This document shows positions 8,230 through 16,799 of a stretch of DNA of 57,321 bases, piece after piece. The translations under genes were made by a program, and so were the position numbers. The first letter of the stretch is position 1. The number at the start of each line of letters is the position of its first letter. The DNA lies in the NCBI GenBank assembly GCA_946546825.1, contig CAMNOK010000004.1, positions 1 to 57,321 on the forward strand, given 5' to 3'. Source of the stretch: an uncultured bacterium (GTDB lineage: Bacteria > Bacteroidota > Bacteroidia > Bacteroidales > Bacteroidaceae). Under the pieces are notes generated by a model. It was not told the origin of the DNA and did not search any database. It was given only the letters and a program-made list of their open reading frames with translations.

Positions 8230-10356
8230 TTGCATTTTATGAATAAAAGATTATGTTGTCTGTCAGCACTGCTGGCCTCTTTTGTCGTGGCTGGCGCGTG
8301 GAGCAGACAAGACAGTACCGACGTTTTCTTCCGTCACCTGAAGTTGAACGAGGTGACAGTCACCGGACTTACAGGCGAGAGCCGGCTCAGGGAGATTCCT
8401 GCACCCGTGAGTGTGGTGACGGAACGTGAGCTACAAGCCACATCTTCGACCAATATCATTGACGCTTTGGCCAAGGAACCAGGTGTGTCACAAATCACGA
8501 CGGGAGGAGGTGTCTCCAAACCCGTCATCCGAGGCTTGGGCTACAACCGCGTAGCTGTGGTCAACGATGGCATCCGGCAGGAAGGACAGCAGTGGGGTGA
8601 CGAACATGGTGTGGAACTCGACGGCGAGAGCATCGGCTCTGTTGAGATTCTGAAAGGGCCGTACAGTCTGATGTATGGCTCCGATGCCATGGCCGGTGTG
8701 CTTATCTTTCACCCGAAGAGCACCGTTCCTGTGGGTACAGCGCGTGCCGGTATCAGTACGGAGTATCAAACCAACAACGGGCTTTTCAACTATTCCATCT
8801 ACAGTGGTGGCAACAAGCAGGGGCTCGTGTGGGATGCCCGGTGGAGCCAAAAACTGGCCCATGCCTACAAGAATCGCTTTGACGGCTATGTGCCTGGCTC
8901 GCAGTTTCAGGAACAGGCCGCTCGTCTGTTGCTGGGCATCAACCGGGCCTGGGGACATTCCCATCTCGTATTAAGCTACTACCACCTCCTGCCCGGCATT
9001 ATCGAAGGAGAACGCGATGCCCTTACCGGACAACTGGAGGCGGCCACAGAGGACTTGAAGACCTATGGCCACCCGCTGCCTTTTCAGCATGTCTATCATT
9101 ACAAAGCAGTATGGGACAACAGCGTAGCGCTGGGCAACGGTCGGCTTAAGACGCTCCTGGGCTACCAGCAGAACCAAAGGAAGGAATATGAAGAAAGCAC
9201 CGATGAATACGGACTTTATTTCCAGTTGCACACGTTGAACTACGACGTGCGCTATGAGTTGCCGTTATATAGTGGCTGGAAGTTGGCTGTCGGGGCGAAC
9301 GGTATGTACCAGCGCTCACTGAACAAGGGCGAGGAATACCTCATTCCGGCCTACCAACTCTTTGATGTCGGTTCTTTTGTCACTGCTACATGCGACCTTG
9401 GGCGACTGCATCTGACGGGCGGGCTGCGTCTGGACCGCCGACAGCTGCACAGTGAAAGGCTCTTCAATGAGGAAGAGTCCTACTGGCATTTTGTGGACTT
9501 TAGCCGCCATTTCACGGGACTCTCGGCCAGTGTCGGGGCTGTCTGTAACCTGACAGACGACGTAAACCTCCGTGTGAATCTCTCCCGTGGTTTCCGTGCG
9601 CCCAACATGAGTGAGCTGGGCTCCTTTGGTGAACATGAAGGTACAGGACGCTTCGAGGTGGGCAACAATTCGCTGAAACCCGAACATAGCTGGCAGGCTG
9701 ATCTCGGTATGGACTTCAACTCTCGCTATGTCTCAGCCCAGGTGGCACTTTTTGCCAACCGCATAGACCATTATATTTTTTTGCAGAAACAGAATGTGGT
9801 GCCTGCTCCTGGCACGGAACCGCGTTACCGCTACCAGGCTGGCGATGCACGCTTGATGGGCTTTGAGGCATCAGTCGATGTGCATCCTGTCCACAGTCTG
9901 CACATTGGCAACAGCTTTTCGTTGGTCGATGCCGTGCAACTCCACCAGCAGAAAGACAGCAAGTATTTGCCCATGACGCCGGCTCCATGCTGGCAGGCAG
10001 AGGTGAAATATGAGCTGACGCACGACGGTAGGCCGTTCAACAATACCTATGTGGCTGTGGGTACAACGTGTTTTCTGCGGCAGAGCCACTTCTTGCGGGC
10101 CAACGATACCGAGACGGCGACACCCTCCTACACACTGGTGAACCTCTCGGCAGGCACCGACCTGAAGGACCGACGCGGACGTACGGTGGCCTCCTTCCAC
10201 CTCATGGCCGACAATCTTCTGGACCGAGGTTATCAGAACCACCTGAGCCGGCTGAAATATATGGATCTGAACAGGCTCACCTTGCGACGGGGAATCTACA
10301 ACATGGGGCGCAACATAGTGGTGAAACTGCAGTTTCCCTTCAGTTTCAGTCTATAG
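8230..10356 (+). CDS. TonB-dependent outer-membrane receptor, ZnuD-like
   Basis: Plug domain (EVTVTGLTGESRLREIPAPVSVVTERELQ..), RGLGYNRVAVVNDGIRQEGQQWGDEHG, beta-barrel C-terminus. Confidence 0.9.
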   Translation: MHFMNKRLCCLSALLASFVVAGAWSRQDSTDVFFRHLKLNEVTVTGLTGESRLREIPAPVSVVTERELQATSSTNIIDALAKEPGVSQITTGGGVSKPVIRGLGYNRVAVVNDGIRQEGQQWGDEHGVELDGESIGSVEILKGPYSLMYGSDAMAGVLIFHPKSTVPVGTARAGISTEYQTNNGLFNYSIYSGGNKQGLVWDARWSQKLAHAYKNRFDGYVPGSQFQEQAARLLLGINRAWGHSHLVLSYYHLLPGIIEGERDALTGQLEAATEDLKTYGHPLPFQHVYHYKAVWDNSVALGNGRLKTLLGYQQNQRKEYEESTDEYGLYFQLHTLNYDVRYELPLYSGWKLAVGANGMYQRSLNKGEEYLIPAYQLFDVGSFVTATCDLGRLHLTGGLRLDRRQLHSERLFNEEESYWHFVDFSRHFTGLSASVGAVCNLTDDVNLRVNLSRGFRAPNMSELGSFGEHEGTGRFEVGNNSLKPEHSWQADLGMDFNSRYVSAQVALFANRIDHYIFLQKQNVVPAPGTEPRYRYQAGDARLMGFEASVDVHPVHSLHIGNSFSLVDAVQLHQQKDSKYLPMTPAPCWQAEVKYELTHDGRPFNNTYVAVGTTCFLRQSHFLRANDTETATPSYTLVNLSAGTDLKDRRGRTVASFHLMADNLLDRGYQNHLSRLKYMDLNRLTLRRGIYNMGRNIVVKLQFPFSFSL

Positions 10357-10394
10357 AAGATGACGACTTGACAACACCTGCTGTCACATCAGTT

Positions 10395-10427
10395 AAGGGC
10401 ATCTCTCCGCGTGAGAGATGCCCTTTT
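10395..10427. terminator. Bidirectional terminator between TonB receptor and murF
   Basis: AAGGGCATCTCTC-CGCGT-GAGAGATGCCCTT followed by TT. Confidence 0.85.
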
Positions 10428-10447
10428 GAAAATAAGGTATAGAAGGG

Positions 10448-11776
10448 TTAGAGAAGTTCGGGAAGTTCAAAGAGACGTGTGCCGTTGGAGCCTTTGATGA
10501 GGATATACATGCCTTCAGGTCGTTCCTCGGCGATGGCGGCTTTCACCTCTGCCACGTCGTGGAACTTGCGGTAGTGACACTTGATGTCTTGATAGGCATC
10601 GCCCACGAGCCACACCTTGTCGAGTCCACACTTCTTCAGTACTTTTACGATGTGTCCATGCTCCTCACGACTGCTTTCGCCGAGTTCACGCATCTCGCCG
10701 ATGATGGCCATCTTGGGACTCACCTGCATGTCGCGGAAGTTCTTGAGCGCTGCCTCCATGGAGGTGGGGTTGGCATTGTAGGCATCAACGACGAGGCGGT
10801 TGTGCTCTGTCACGGTGAGCTGTGAGCGGTTGTTGGTGGGGGTGTAGTTCTCCAGGGCGTGTCGGATGGCCTCCGGCTCTACGGCAAACTGCAGACCTAC
10901 CGTGATGGCAGCCAGCATGTTGTCGATGTTATAGGAACCAATGAGGTGGGTGTTAACCTCATACCACTGGGGCTCCTGCTGACGCTCGTCGAGGTCGAGC
11001 CCCGACTCTCTCCAGCGAAAGCGCAGGAAGGGGTCGCAGGCAACGACTTCTCCGCAGACACATCCATCGGCATTGGCGGGATTGGTGGTATAGGGAGAAA
11101 CCCAGGCGTTGTCGGGCAGCATGGCTGCCAGGTACTCGTTGTCGGCATTGATAAAGATGACACTCTCAGGGCGTTGTGACAGGAAGTCGTATAGCTCGCC
11201 CTTGGTCTTGCATACGCCTTGGAAAGAGCCAAAGCCTTGCAGGTGGGCCTTGCCCACGTTGGTAATGAGGCCGCAGGTGGGCTCCGCAGTCTCAGCCAGC
11301 GTCTTGATGTCGCCCGGATGACTGGCTCCCATCTCGATGATGGCAATCTCATGCTCGGGAGTGAGACGGAACAGGGTCTTCGGTACGCCCACGTCGTTGT
11401 TGAAGTTGCCTTCTGTTGCCAGCACGTTGTAGCGTTCTGCCAGCACGGCGCGAATGAGTTCCTTGGTAGTGGTCTTGCCGTTGGTGCCTGTGATGCCGAT
11501 GACGGGGATGTTGAACTGGCGGCGGTGCTCACGAGCCAGGTCCTTGAAAGTCTGCAGACAGTTGTCCACCAAGATATAGCGGTCGCCGTCTGCGACCTGT
11601 GGATCATCGACCACAGCGTAGGCACATCCTTTCTCCAACGACTGTGCGGCAAACTTGTTGCCGTCAAACGAGTCGCCCTTTAGGGCAATGAAGATGCTTC
11701 CTTCGGGACAGTTTCGGCTGTCTGTTGTGATGCAGGGATGCTCCTGATAGAGCTTATACAGTTGTTTGATGTCCAT
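10448..11776 (-). CDS. murF: UDP-N-acetylmuramoyl-tripeptide--D-alanyl-D-alanine ligase
   Basis: GITGTNGKTTTKELIRAVL, NFNNDVGVPKTLF, EMGASHPGDI. Confidence 0.95.
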   Translation of the reverse strand: MDIKQLYKLYQEHPCITTDSRNCPEGSIFIALKGDSFDGNKFAAQSLEKGCAYAVVDDPQVADGDRYILVDNCLQTFKDLAREHRRQFNIPVIGITGTNGKTTTKELIRAVLAERYNVLATEGNFNNDVGVPKTLFRLTPEHEIAIIEMGASHPGDIKTLAETAEPTCGLITNVGKAHLQGFGSFQGVCKTKGELYDFLSQRPESVIFINADNEYLAAMLPDNAWVSPYTTNPANADGCVCGEVVACDPFLRFRWRESGLDLDERQQEPQWYEVNTHLIGSYNIDNMLAAITVGLQFAVEPEAIRHALENYTPTNNRSQLTVTEHNRLVVDAYNANPTSMEAALKNFRDMQVSPKMAIIGEMRELGESSREEHGHIVKVLKKCGLDKVWLVGDAYQDIKCHYRKFHDVAEVKAAIAEERPEGMYILIKGSNGTRLFELPELL

Positions 11777-11937
11777 GTTGATGTGGATAAAAAAGGAATT
11801 GCAAAGTTACTCAATCTTTTCTTTTCTGCAAATAATTTGCAGATAAATTCAATTGAGCCCCTTTTGCTTCCCTACGTTTCCTCCTGTCAATGATAAATAT
11901 TTTTCAAGAAAGGTCTTTTTGTTTGATGTTTTTTGAG

Positions 11938-11945
11938 TATATTTG
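11938..11945 (+). promoter_or_regulatory. -7 element TATATTTG upstream of folP
   Basis: TAnnTTTG match; argues against the ORF-track folP start at 11933. Confidence 0.55.
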
Positions 11946-11956
11946 CAGACAGTAGA

Positions 11957-12769
11957 ATGATTGACGGCATGAAGAAGACAGGAAACAGTAAAAGTATATG
12001 CGTGCGTGGCAGGCTGATGGATATGAGCAGGCCGCGCGTGATGGGTATCCTGAATGTGACGCCAGACTCATTCTTTGCCGGCAGTCGCGTTCAGACTGAG
12101 GAGGCCATAGCCGACCGTGCCCGGCAGATGGTGACCGAAGGAGCCGATATCATTGATGTGGGAGCCTGCTCCACCAGACCTGGTTCCGAACCTGTCGAAG
12201 AACAGGAAGAGTTGCGACGGCTGGAACTTGCCTTGAAGACGGTGCGGCGCGAGGTGCCCGATGCCGTTGTCAGTGTTGACACCTTTCGTCCTCAAGTAGC
12301 ACTTCGCTGCGTAGAGGAGTGGGGGGCCGACATCATCAATGATGTAGGGCACGGCGAAGAGATGTTCCGCATGGCGGCCCGGCTGAGAGTTCCTTACATA
12401 CTGATGTCCACCGAGGGTGACCTGCTATCGATGTTGAAGACATGGGCAGGAGAAGTGGAAAAGCTCCGTGCGCTGGGTGTCGCAGATATTATTCTCGACC
12501 CGGGCTTCGGCTTCGGAAAGTCACTCGAGCAAAACCATCGGCTCATGGGACAACTGGAAGATATGCAAGTCATGGGATTGCCTCTGCTGGTTGGGATTTC
12601 CAGAAAGAGCATGATCAGTAAAGTCCTGAACCGTCCTGCCGAGGAGTGCTTGAACGGGACAACCGTCTTGAATACCATGGCCTTGATGCAGGGAGCCTCC
12701 ATCCTAAGGGTTCACGATGTACGCCCTGCCGTTGAAGCAGTTAAACTTTTATTATGCAATAAGCATTAA
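11957..12769 (+). CDS. folP: dihydropteroate synthase
   Basis: VMGILNVTPDSFFAGS, GADIIDVGACSTRPGSEPV, LDPGFGFGKSLEQN. Confidence 0.95.
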   Translation: MIDGMKKTGNSKSICVRGRLMDMSRPRVMGILNVTPDSFFAGSRVQTEEAIADRARQMVTEGADIIDVGACSTRPGSEPVEEQEELRRLELALKTVRREVPDAVVSVDTFRPQVALRCVEEWGADIINDVGHGEEMFRMAARLRVPYILMSTEGDLLSMLKTWAGEVEKLRALGVADIILDPGFGFGKSLEQNHRLMGQLEDMQVMGLPLLVGISRKSMISKVLNRPAEECLNGTTVLNTMALMQGASILRVHDVRPAVEAVKLLLCNKH

Positions 12770-12793
12770 GTATTATACATTAAGCATTATAAT

Positions 12794-13564
12794 ATGCCTT
12801 TTACCATCGGAATCAAAGATATCATCGACATCGTGCTGGTGGCACTGATGCTCTACTACATCTATCGTGTGATGAGAGAGAGCCGTTCGCTGAACGTATT
12901 CATCGGCATCATGGTGTTTGTACTCATCTGGCTGTTTGTCAGTCAGGTGTTGGAGATGCGATTGATGGGTTCGATCTTCGACAAGCTGGTCAGCGTGGGA
13001 GTCATCGGTCTTATCGTGTTGTTTCAGGAAGAGATACGGCGTTTCCTCTATTCCTTGGGTGCCCATCGACGGTTCCGTTTCTTTACAGGATTGTTGCCGT
13101 CGGCCAGAAAAGAGGAAGAGGAAGACAAGGAAACCATCATGCCCATCGTGATGGCCTGTATGAATATGTCGCGCGGAAAGGTGGGAGCCCTGATTGTCAT
13201 TGAGCGGGGAGAGTCGCTGGACGACATCATTGACACGGGCGACAAGATAGATGCCACCATCAACCAACGACTCATTGAAAATATCTTTTTCAAGAATTCA
13301 CCGCTGCACGACGGAGCAATGATTATCTCTAAGAAACGCATCAAGGCGGCCGGCTGCATTCTGCCCGTGAGTCACGACCTTGATATTCCCAAGGAACTGG
13401 GCCTGCGCCACCGTGCTGCCATGGGCATCAGCCAAAACAGCGATGCCATTGCCATCGTGGTGAGTGAGGAGACCGGTCGTATTGCCGTGGCCAACAGGGG
13501 GGAATTCAGACTTCGCCTGTCGGCAGAAGAACTCGAGGGCATCCTCGCCAAAGAGATTGGATAG
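12794..13564 (+). CDS. cdaA: diadenylate cyclase (CdaA type)
   Basis: Three N-terminal TMs, DAC motifs LHDGAMII and LRHRAAMGIS; adjacent to folP. Confidence 0.92.
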   Translation: MPFTIGIKDIIDIVLVALMLYYIYRVMRESRSLNVFIGIMVFVLIWLFVSQVLEMRLMGSIFDKLVSVGVIGLIVLFQEEIRRFLYSLGAHRRFRFFTGLLPSARKEEEEDKETIMPIVMACMNMSRGKVGALIVIERGESLDDIIDTGDKIDATINQRLIENIFFKNSPLHDGAMIISKKRIKAAGCILPVSHDLDIPKELGLRHRAAMGISQNSDAIAIVVSEETGRIAVANRGEFRLRLSAEELEGILAKEIG

Positions 13565-13597
13565 GAAGGCTTTCACCCTTTACCGTTTGCTATAGCA

Positions 13598-13631
13598 TTG
13601 TCACTACTATATAGTTGTCACTACTATATAA
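13598..13631 (+). repeat. 17-bp tandem direct repeat, 2 copies
   Basis: TTGTCACTACTATATAG / TTGTCACTACTATATAA. Confidence 0.9.
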
Positions 13632-14979
13632 CTTCCAGTTGGTGGAGGAAGATGACAGCAATAGCTAAAGGACAGATGAAGCGAATGAGGAAAAGGTAGG
13701 CGTTGAAGACTACCGGCTTCCACAGGGTTCCCCAATTGGTGAACTCGTCGCTGACAATTTTTCTCGGAACCACCCATCCCAAGAACAGACAAGTAAGAAA
13801 ACCGCCGATGGGCAAGAAGATTTGTCCCGTCACAAAATCGAAGACATCAAACAATGTTTTTCCTCCGATGCTGAGACTGCTGACTGCACCCAGGGAGAGA
13901 GAACAGAAGATGCCGATGATGCAGGTTGTTATTGTAACGATGAGTGCCCCACTGCGACGCGTGATATGCAACTCCTCAAAGAAGAATGCTGTGGAAACCT
14001 CGTGAAGGGAGATCAGTGAGGTGAGTGCTGCCAGCGACAATAGCAGATAGAACATCAACGATACTACCCAGCCTACTATCGGCATGCCGGCGAAGGCCTG
14101 GTTGAAGACGTTAGGCAGGGTGATGAAGATGAGCGACGGACCAGCATCGGGATGAATGCCTACTGAGAAGGCTGCCGGGAAAATCATCAGGCCGGCGAGA
14201 ATGGCAACTATGCTGTCAACCAGTGATATCTGAATGGCAGAACCCAGCAGATTGGTTTGCCGGCTGAAGTAGCTGGCATAGGTGCAGATGCAGCCCATGG
14301 CGATGGACAGGGAGTAGAACGACTGCCCGAGGGCACCGAGGAATACTCCTCTATCTACTTTCGTGAAGTCGGGCATCAGTAGGAATTCGATGCCTTTGCC
14401 TGCACCGGGCAGCAAGCATGATGCCACCACGATGAAAAGCAACAGAATGAAGAGGGCGGGCATGAGCAACTTGCTGGCGCGCTCTATACCACCGCGAACA
14501 CCATGAATGATGACGAAGTGGGTGATGGCCAGAATGGCTACGGTCCAGAAGATGGGACGAACTGGTGAGGAGGAGAAATCCTGAAAATAACTCGTCACAA
14601 AACCGGCATCACCCTTCAGCTCGCCCATCATGGAGGCATAGACATACTGAAGACACCAGCCGGAGACCACGGCATAGTAGCCGGTGATGAGGAATCCTGT
14701 CAGTACGCCCATGATGCCGATGAACGATGCCGCACGGTTCAGCTTCCCATAGGCACGAGCCGTGTTGGAAGCTCCGTGACGACCGATGATAAATTCGCTC
14801 ACCATGCAGGGGATGCCCAGCAGCAATACACAAGCGAAGTAAATCAGAATGAAGGCTGCACCACCGTTCTCGCCGGTCATATAGGGGAAGCGCCACACGT
14901 TTCCCAATCCAACGGCCGAGCCGGCGGTGGCAAGTATCACACCCAGCTTGCTGCCAAAGTTCGCTCTTTCTTCTGTCAT
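13624..14979 (-). CDS. sodium-dependent transporter, NSS family (paralog of 6242-7648)
   Basis: GVILATAGSAVGLGNVWRFPYMTGENGGAAFILIYF; closely similar to the first copy. Confidence 0.93.
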   Translation of the reverse strand: MTEERANFGSKLGVILATAGSAVGLGNVWRFPYMTGENGGAAFILIYFACVLLLGIPCMVSEFIIGRHGASNTARAYGKLNRAASFIGIMGVLTGFLITGYYAVVSGWCLQYVYASMMGELKGDAGFVTSYFQDFSSSPVRPIFWTVAILAITHFVIIHGVRGGIERASKLLMPALFILLLFIVVASCLLPGAGKGIEFLLMPDFTKVDRGVFLGALGQSFYSLSIAMGCICTYASYFSRQTNLLGSAIQISLVDSIVAILAGLMIFPAAFSVGIHPDAGPSLIFITLPNVFNQAFAGMPIVGWVVSLMFYLLLSLAALTSLISLHEVSTAFFFEELHITRRSGALIVTITTCIIGIFCSLSLGAVSSLSIGGKTLFDVFDFVTGQIFLPIGGFLTCLFLGWVVPRKIVSDEFTNWGTLWKPVVFNAYLFLIRFICPLAIAVIFLHQLEVI

Positions 14980-15230
14980 TGACTCACAGGTTCTTGTGAT
15001 GTTGAACACACCATGTTTTTCTCATTTCGCCTGCAAAATTATAAATAATTTTTTAATTATTCTACAAAATCGAAAGCAAACTTGCGGAAAAAGCTTCAAC
15101 AGGGTTACCACAGAGGCAGCTGATGGGATGAAAATGAAGTCAGGCAAGGAGGCCCTTTCTCTCTCCTATAAGACCTTCTGTCTGCTATAAGCTGCCCTTT
15201 GATCACTTGAAAGAATTCCTTTTATACAGC

Positions 15231-15384
15231 AAAATAAATTATATTGCAAAGTAAAATAAATTATATTGCAAAGTAAAATAAATTATATTGCAAAGTAAAA
15301 TAAATTATTTTGGAAAGTAAAATAAATTATTTTGGTAGGTAAAATAAATTATATTGGAAAGTAAAATAAATTATATTGGTAGAT
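15231..15384. repeat. Tandem repeat array, 7 x 22 bp, AT-rich
   Basis: Consensus AAAATAAATTATATTGCAAAGT starting at 15231, 15253, 15275, 15297, 15319, 15341 and 15363. Confidence 0.97.
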
Positions 15385-15640
15385 AGACTCTGTCTTTTTA
15401 GAGGACAGATGCTGCTTTTTTACATGGTAAAAGGCAATATATTGAGGGATAGGTTTAGGAGCCGACGGGAGAATTATTTTATTTAATCGCTTGGAGGTAC
15501 GGTTTTTTCTTCCTACATTTGCAGACGATAACAATATATCGAAAAAGTCTCCTCGTCATCATGAGTCTTTCTACTTTCACAATCATGAAGAAAGCAAGAC
15601 AAGAAGGATGATGTTTTTCAAATGTCTATGAAAAAAAAAG

Positions 15641-16117
15641 ATGATCAGAAAAATGAATCATGAAAAGAGTAGAAACTGTTTTTCATCACAGTCGATCATT
15701 CGAAGAATCAAGTGTTTCCCTCTTTCCACCCTGCTGGTCTTGGTCATCTGGGTGTTGTGTCTGATACCAATTCCTGACAATGTGCCGTTCGGTGACGTAC
15801 CGATGATGGACAAGTGGACACACTTCGTGATGTACGGAACGCTGTGCACCGTGCTATGGTGGGAATGGACGAGATACAAGAAAGTGGAACAACAGGGGCT
15901 TGGTGCTTTGTTTCCCTTGGGTTACACCTTATTATATATGTGTCTGACGCCAGTGCTGATGAGCGGACTCATCGAACTGGCACAGGCCTACTGTACGGGT
16001 GGAACCCGCAGTGGCGATTGGCTGGACTTCGCAGCTAATAGCATTGGCGTAGGCCTGGGCAGTCTTATCGGTATTCTTCTGGCAGTGTGTCGCGCCAGAG
16101 GCCGTAAGGGAATCTGA
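15641..16117 (+). CDS. VanZ-like family membrane protein
   Basis: IPDNVPFGDVPMMDKWTHFVMYGTLCTVLWWEW.. and GDWLDFAANSIGVGLGSLIG. Confidence 0.8.
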   Translation: MIRKMNHEKSRNCFSSQSIIRRIKCFPLSTLLVLVIWVLCLIPIPDNVPFGDVPMMDKWTHFVMYGTLCTVLWWEWTRYKKVEQQGLGALFPLGYTLLYMCLTPVLMSGLIELAQAYCTGGTRSGDWLDFAANSIGVGLGSLIGILLAVCRARGRKGI

Positions 16118-16565
16118 GCATGTGCTTATTATAGAAGCGGCGGTCACCGGTAACCTCAGGCCCGATGAAACTGGGCTTTTCGAATGACTCGTCCTTGGAT
16201 GCCAGTTCCACTTCAGCCATCACCAGACCGTCGTTGTCGCCGTGGAACTCATCGACCTCGAAGACATGGTTGCCGCTTCTGACCAGATAGCGGTGCTTGT
16301 CGATGACACCGCCTTGGCAAAGTTTCAAGAGTTCTCGAGCTTCGTCAGGCCGAATCTCTTTTTCAAATTCGTAGCGGGAGAGCCCGCCGTCGGCAGATTT
16401 GCTCTTGATGGTGAGGTAAGCCTTGTCGTCGCGCAGACGGATGCGCACGGTGGCTGTCTCGCTGGGGATATATCCCTGTTGGATATGACTACTTGAAAAG
16501 GCGGCACGTTTGTATGCACCGCCTTTCTTGACAAGGAATTTACGTTCTATTTCCAGTCCGCTCAT
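16065..16565 (-). CDS. CYTH domain protein (adenylate cyclase/triphosphatase superfamily)
   Basis: GLEIERKFLV N-terminus (ExExK), RIRLRDDKAYLTIKSK, YEFEKEI. Confidence 0.92.
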   Translation of the reverse strand: MSGLEIERKFLVKKGGAYKRAAFSSSHIQQGYIPSETATVRIRLRDDKAYLTIKSKSADGGLSRYEFEKEIRPDEARELLKLCQGGVIDKHRYLVRSGNHVFEVDEFHGDNDGLVMAEVELASKDESFEKPSFIGPEVTGDRRFYNKHMLRFPYGLWRDTLPEEYR

Positions 16566-16603
16566 AATGTGTTAACTTGAAGTATGGAGTTGCATGCTTA
16601 GGT

Positions 16604-16744
16604 TTACATCATGCTGAGTGTCCAGACAAAGTAAAGGACAGCCAGCAAAAGCAGGATGCCGGCAATCCATCTGATGACACGTTTTCCTTGTTCTTCTTGT
16701 TTCTTCTGGTAAGCAGCACGCTTAGCATTTACTTTCTTGCTCAT
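16604..16744 (-). CDS. 46-aa single-TM small protein (absent from the ORF track)
   Basis: Read by hand: MSKKVNAKRAAYQKKQEEQGKRVIRWIAGILLLLAVLYFVWTLSMM*; basic N-terminus, one TM, between CYTH and prfB genes on the same strand. Confidence 0.7.
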   Translation of the reverse strand: MSKKVNAKRAAYQKKQEEQGKRVIRWIAGILLLLAVLYFVWTLSMM

Positions 16745-16799
16745 AGCTTTATGATTTTAGTTGATGTTTTGTTCTTTTCTAAAAGATGTGGGGTAAACT

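Noticed and set aside
10897-11667. 256-aa ORF in another frame of murF
   Set aside because: Ser/Thr/Pro-rich out-of-frame translation inside murF.
15231-15384. CRISPR array
   Set aside because: Units are contiguous with no unique spacers; no cas genes in the window.
15349-15534. 61-aa minus-strand ORF next to the 22-bp array
   Set aside because: Low-complexity, overlaps the array end, no protein-like features.
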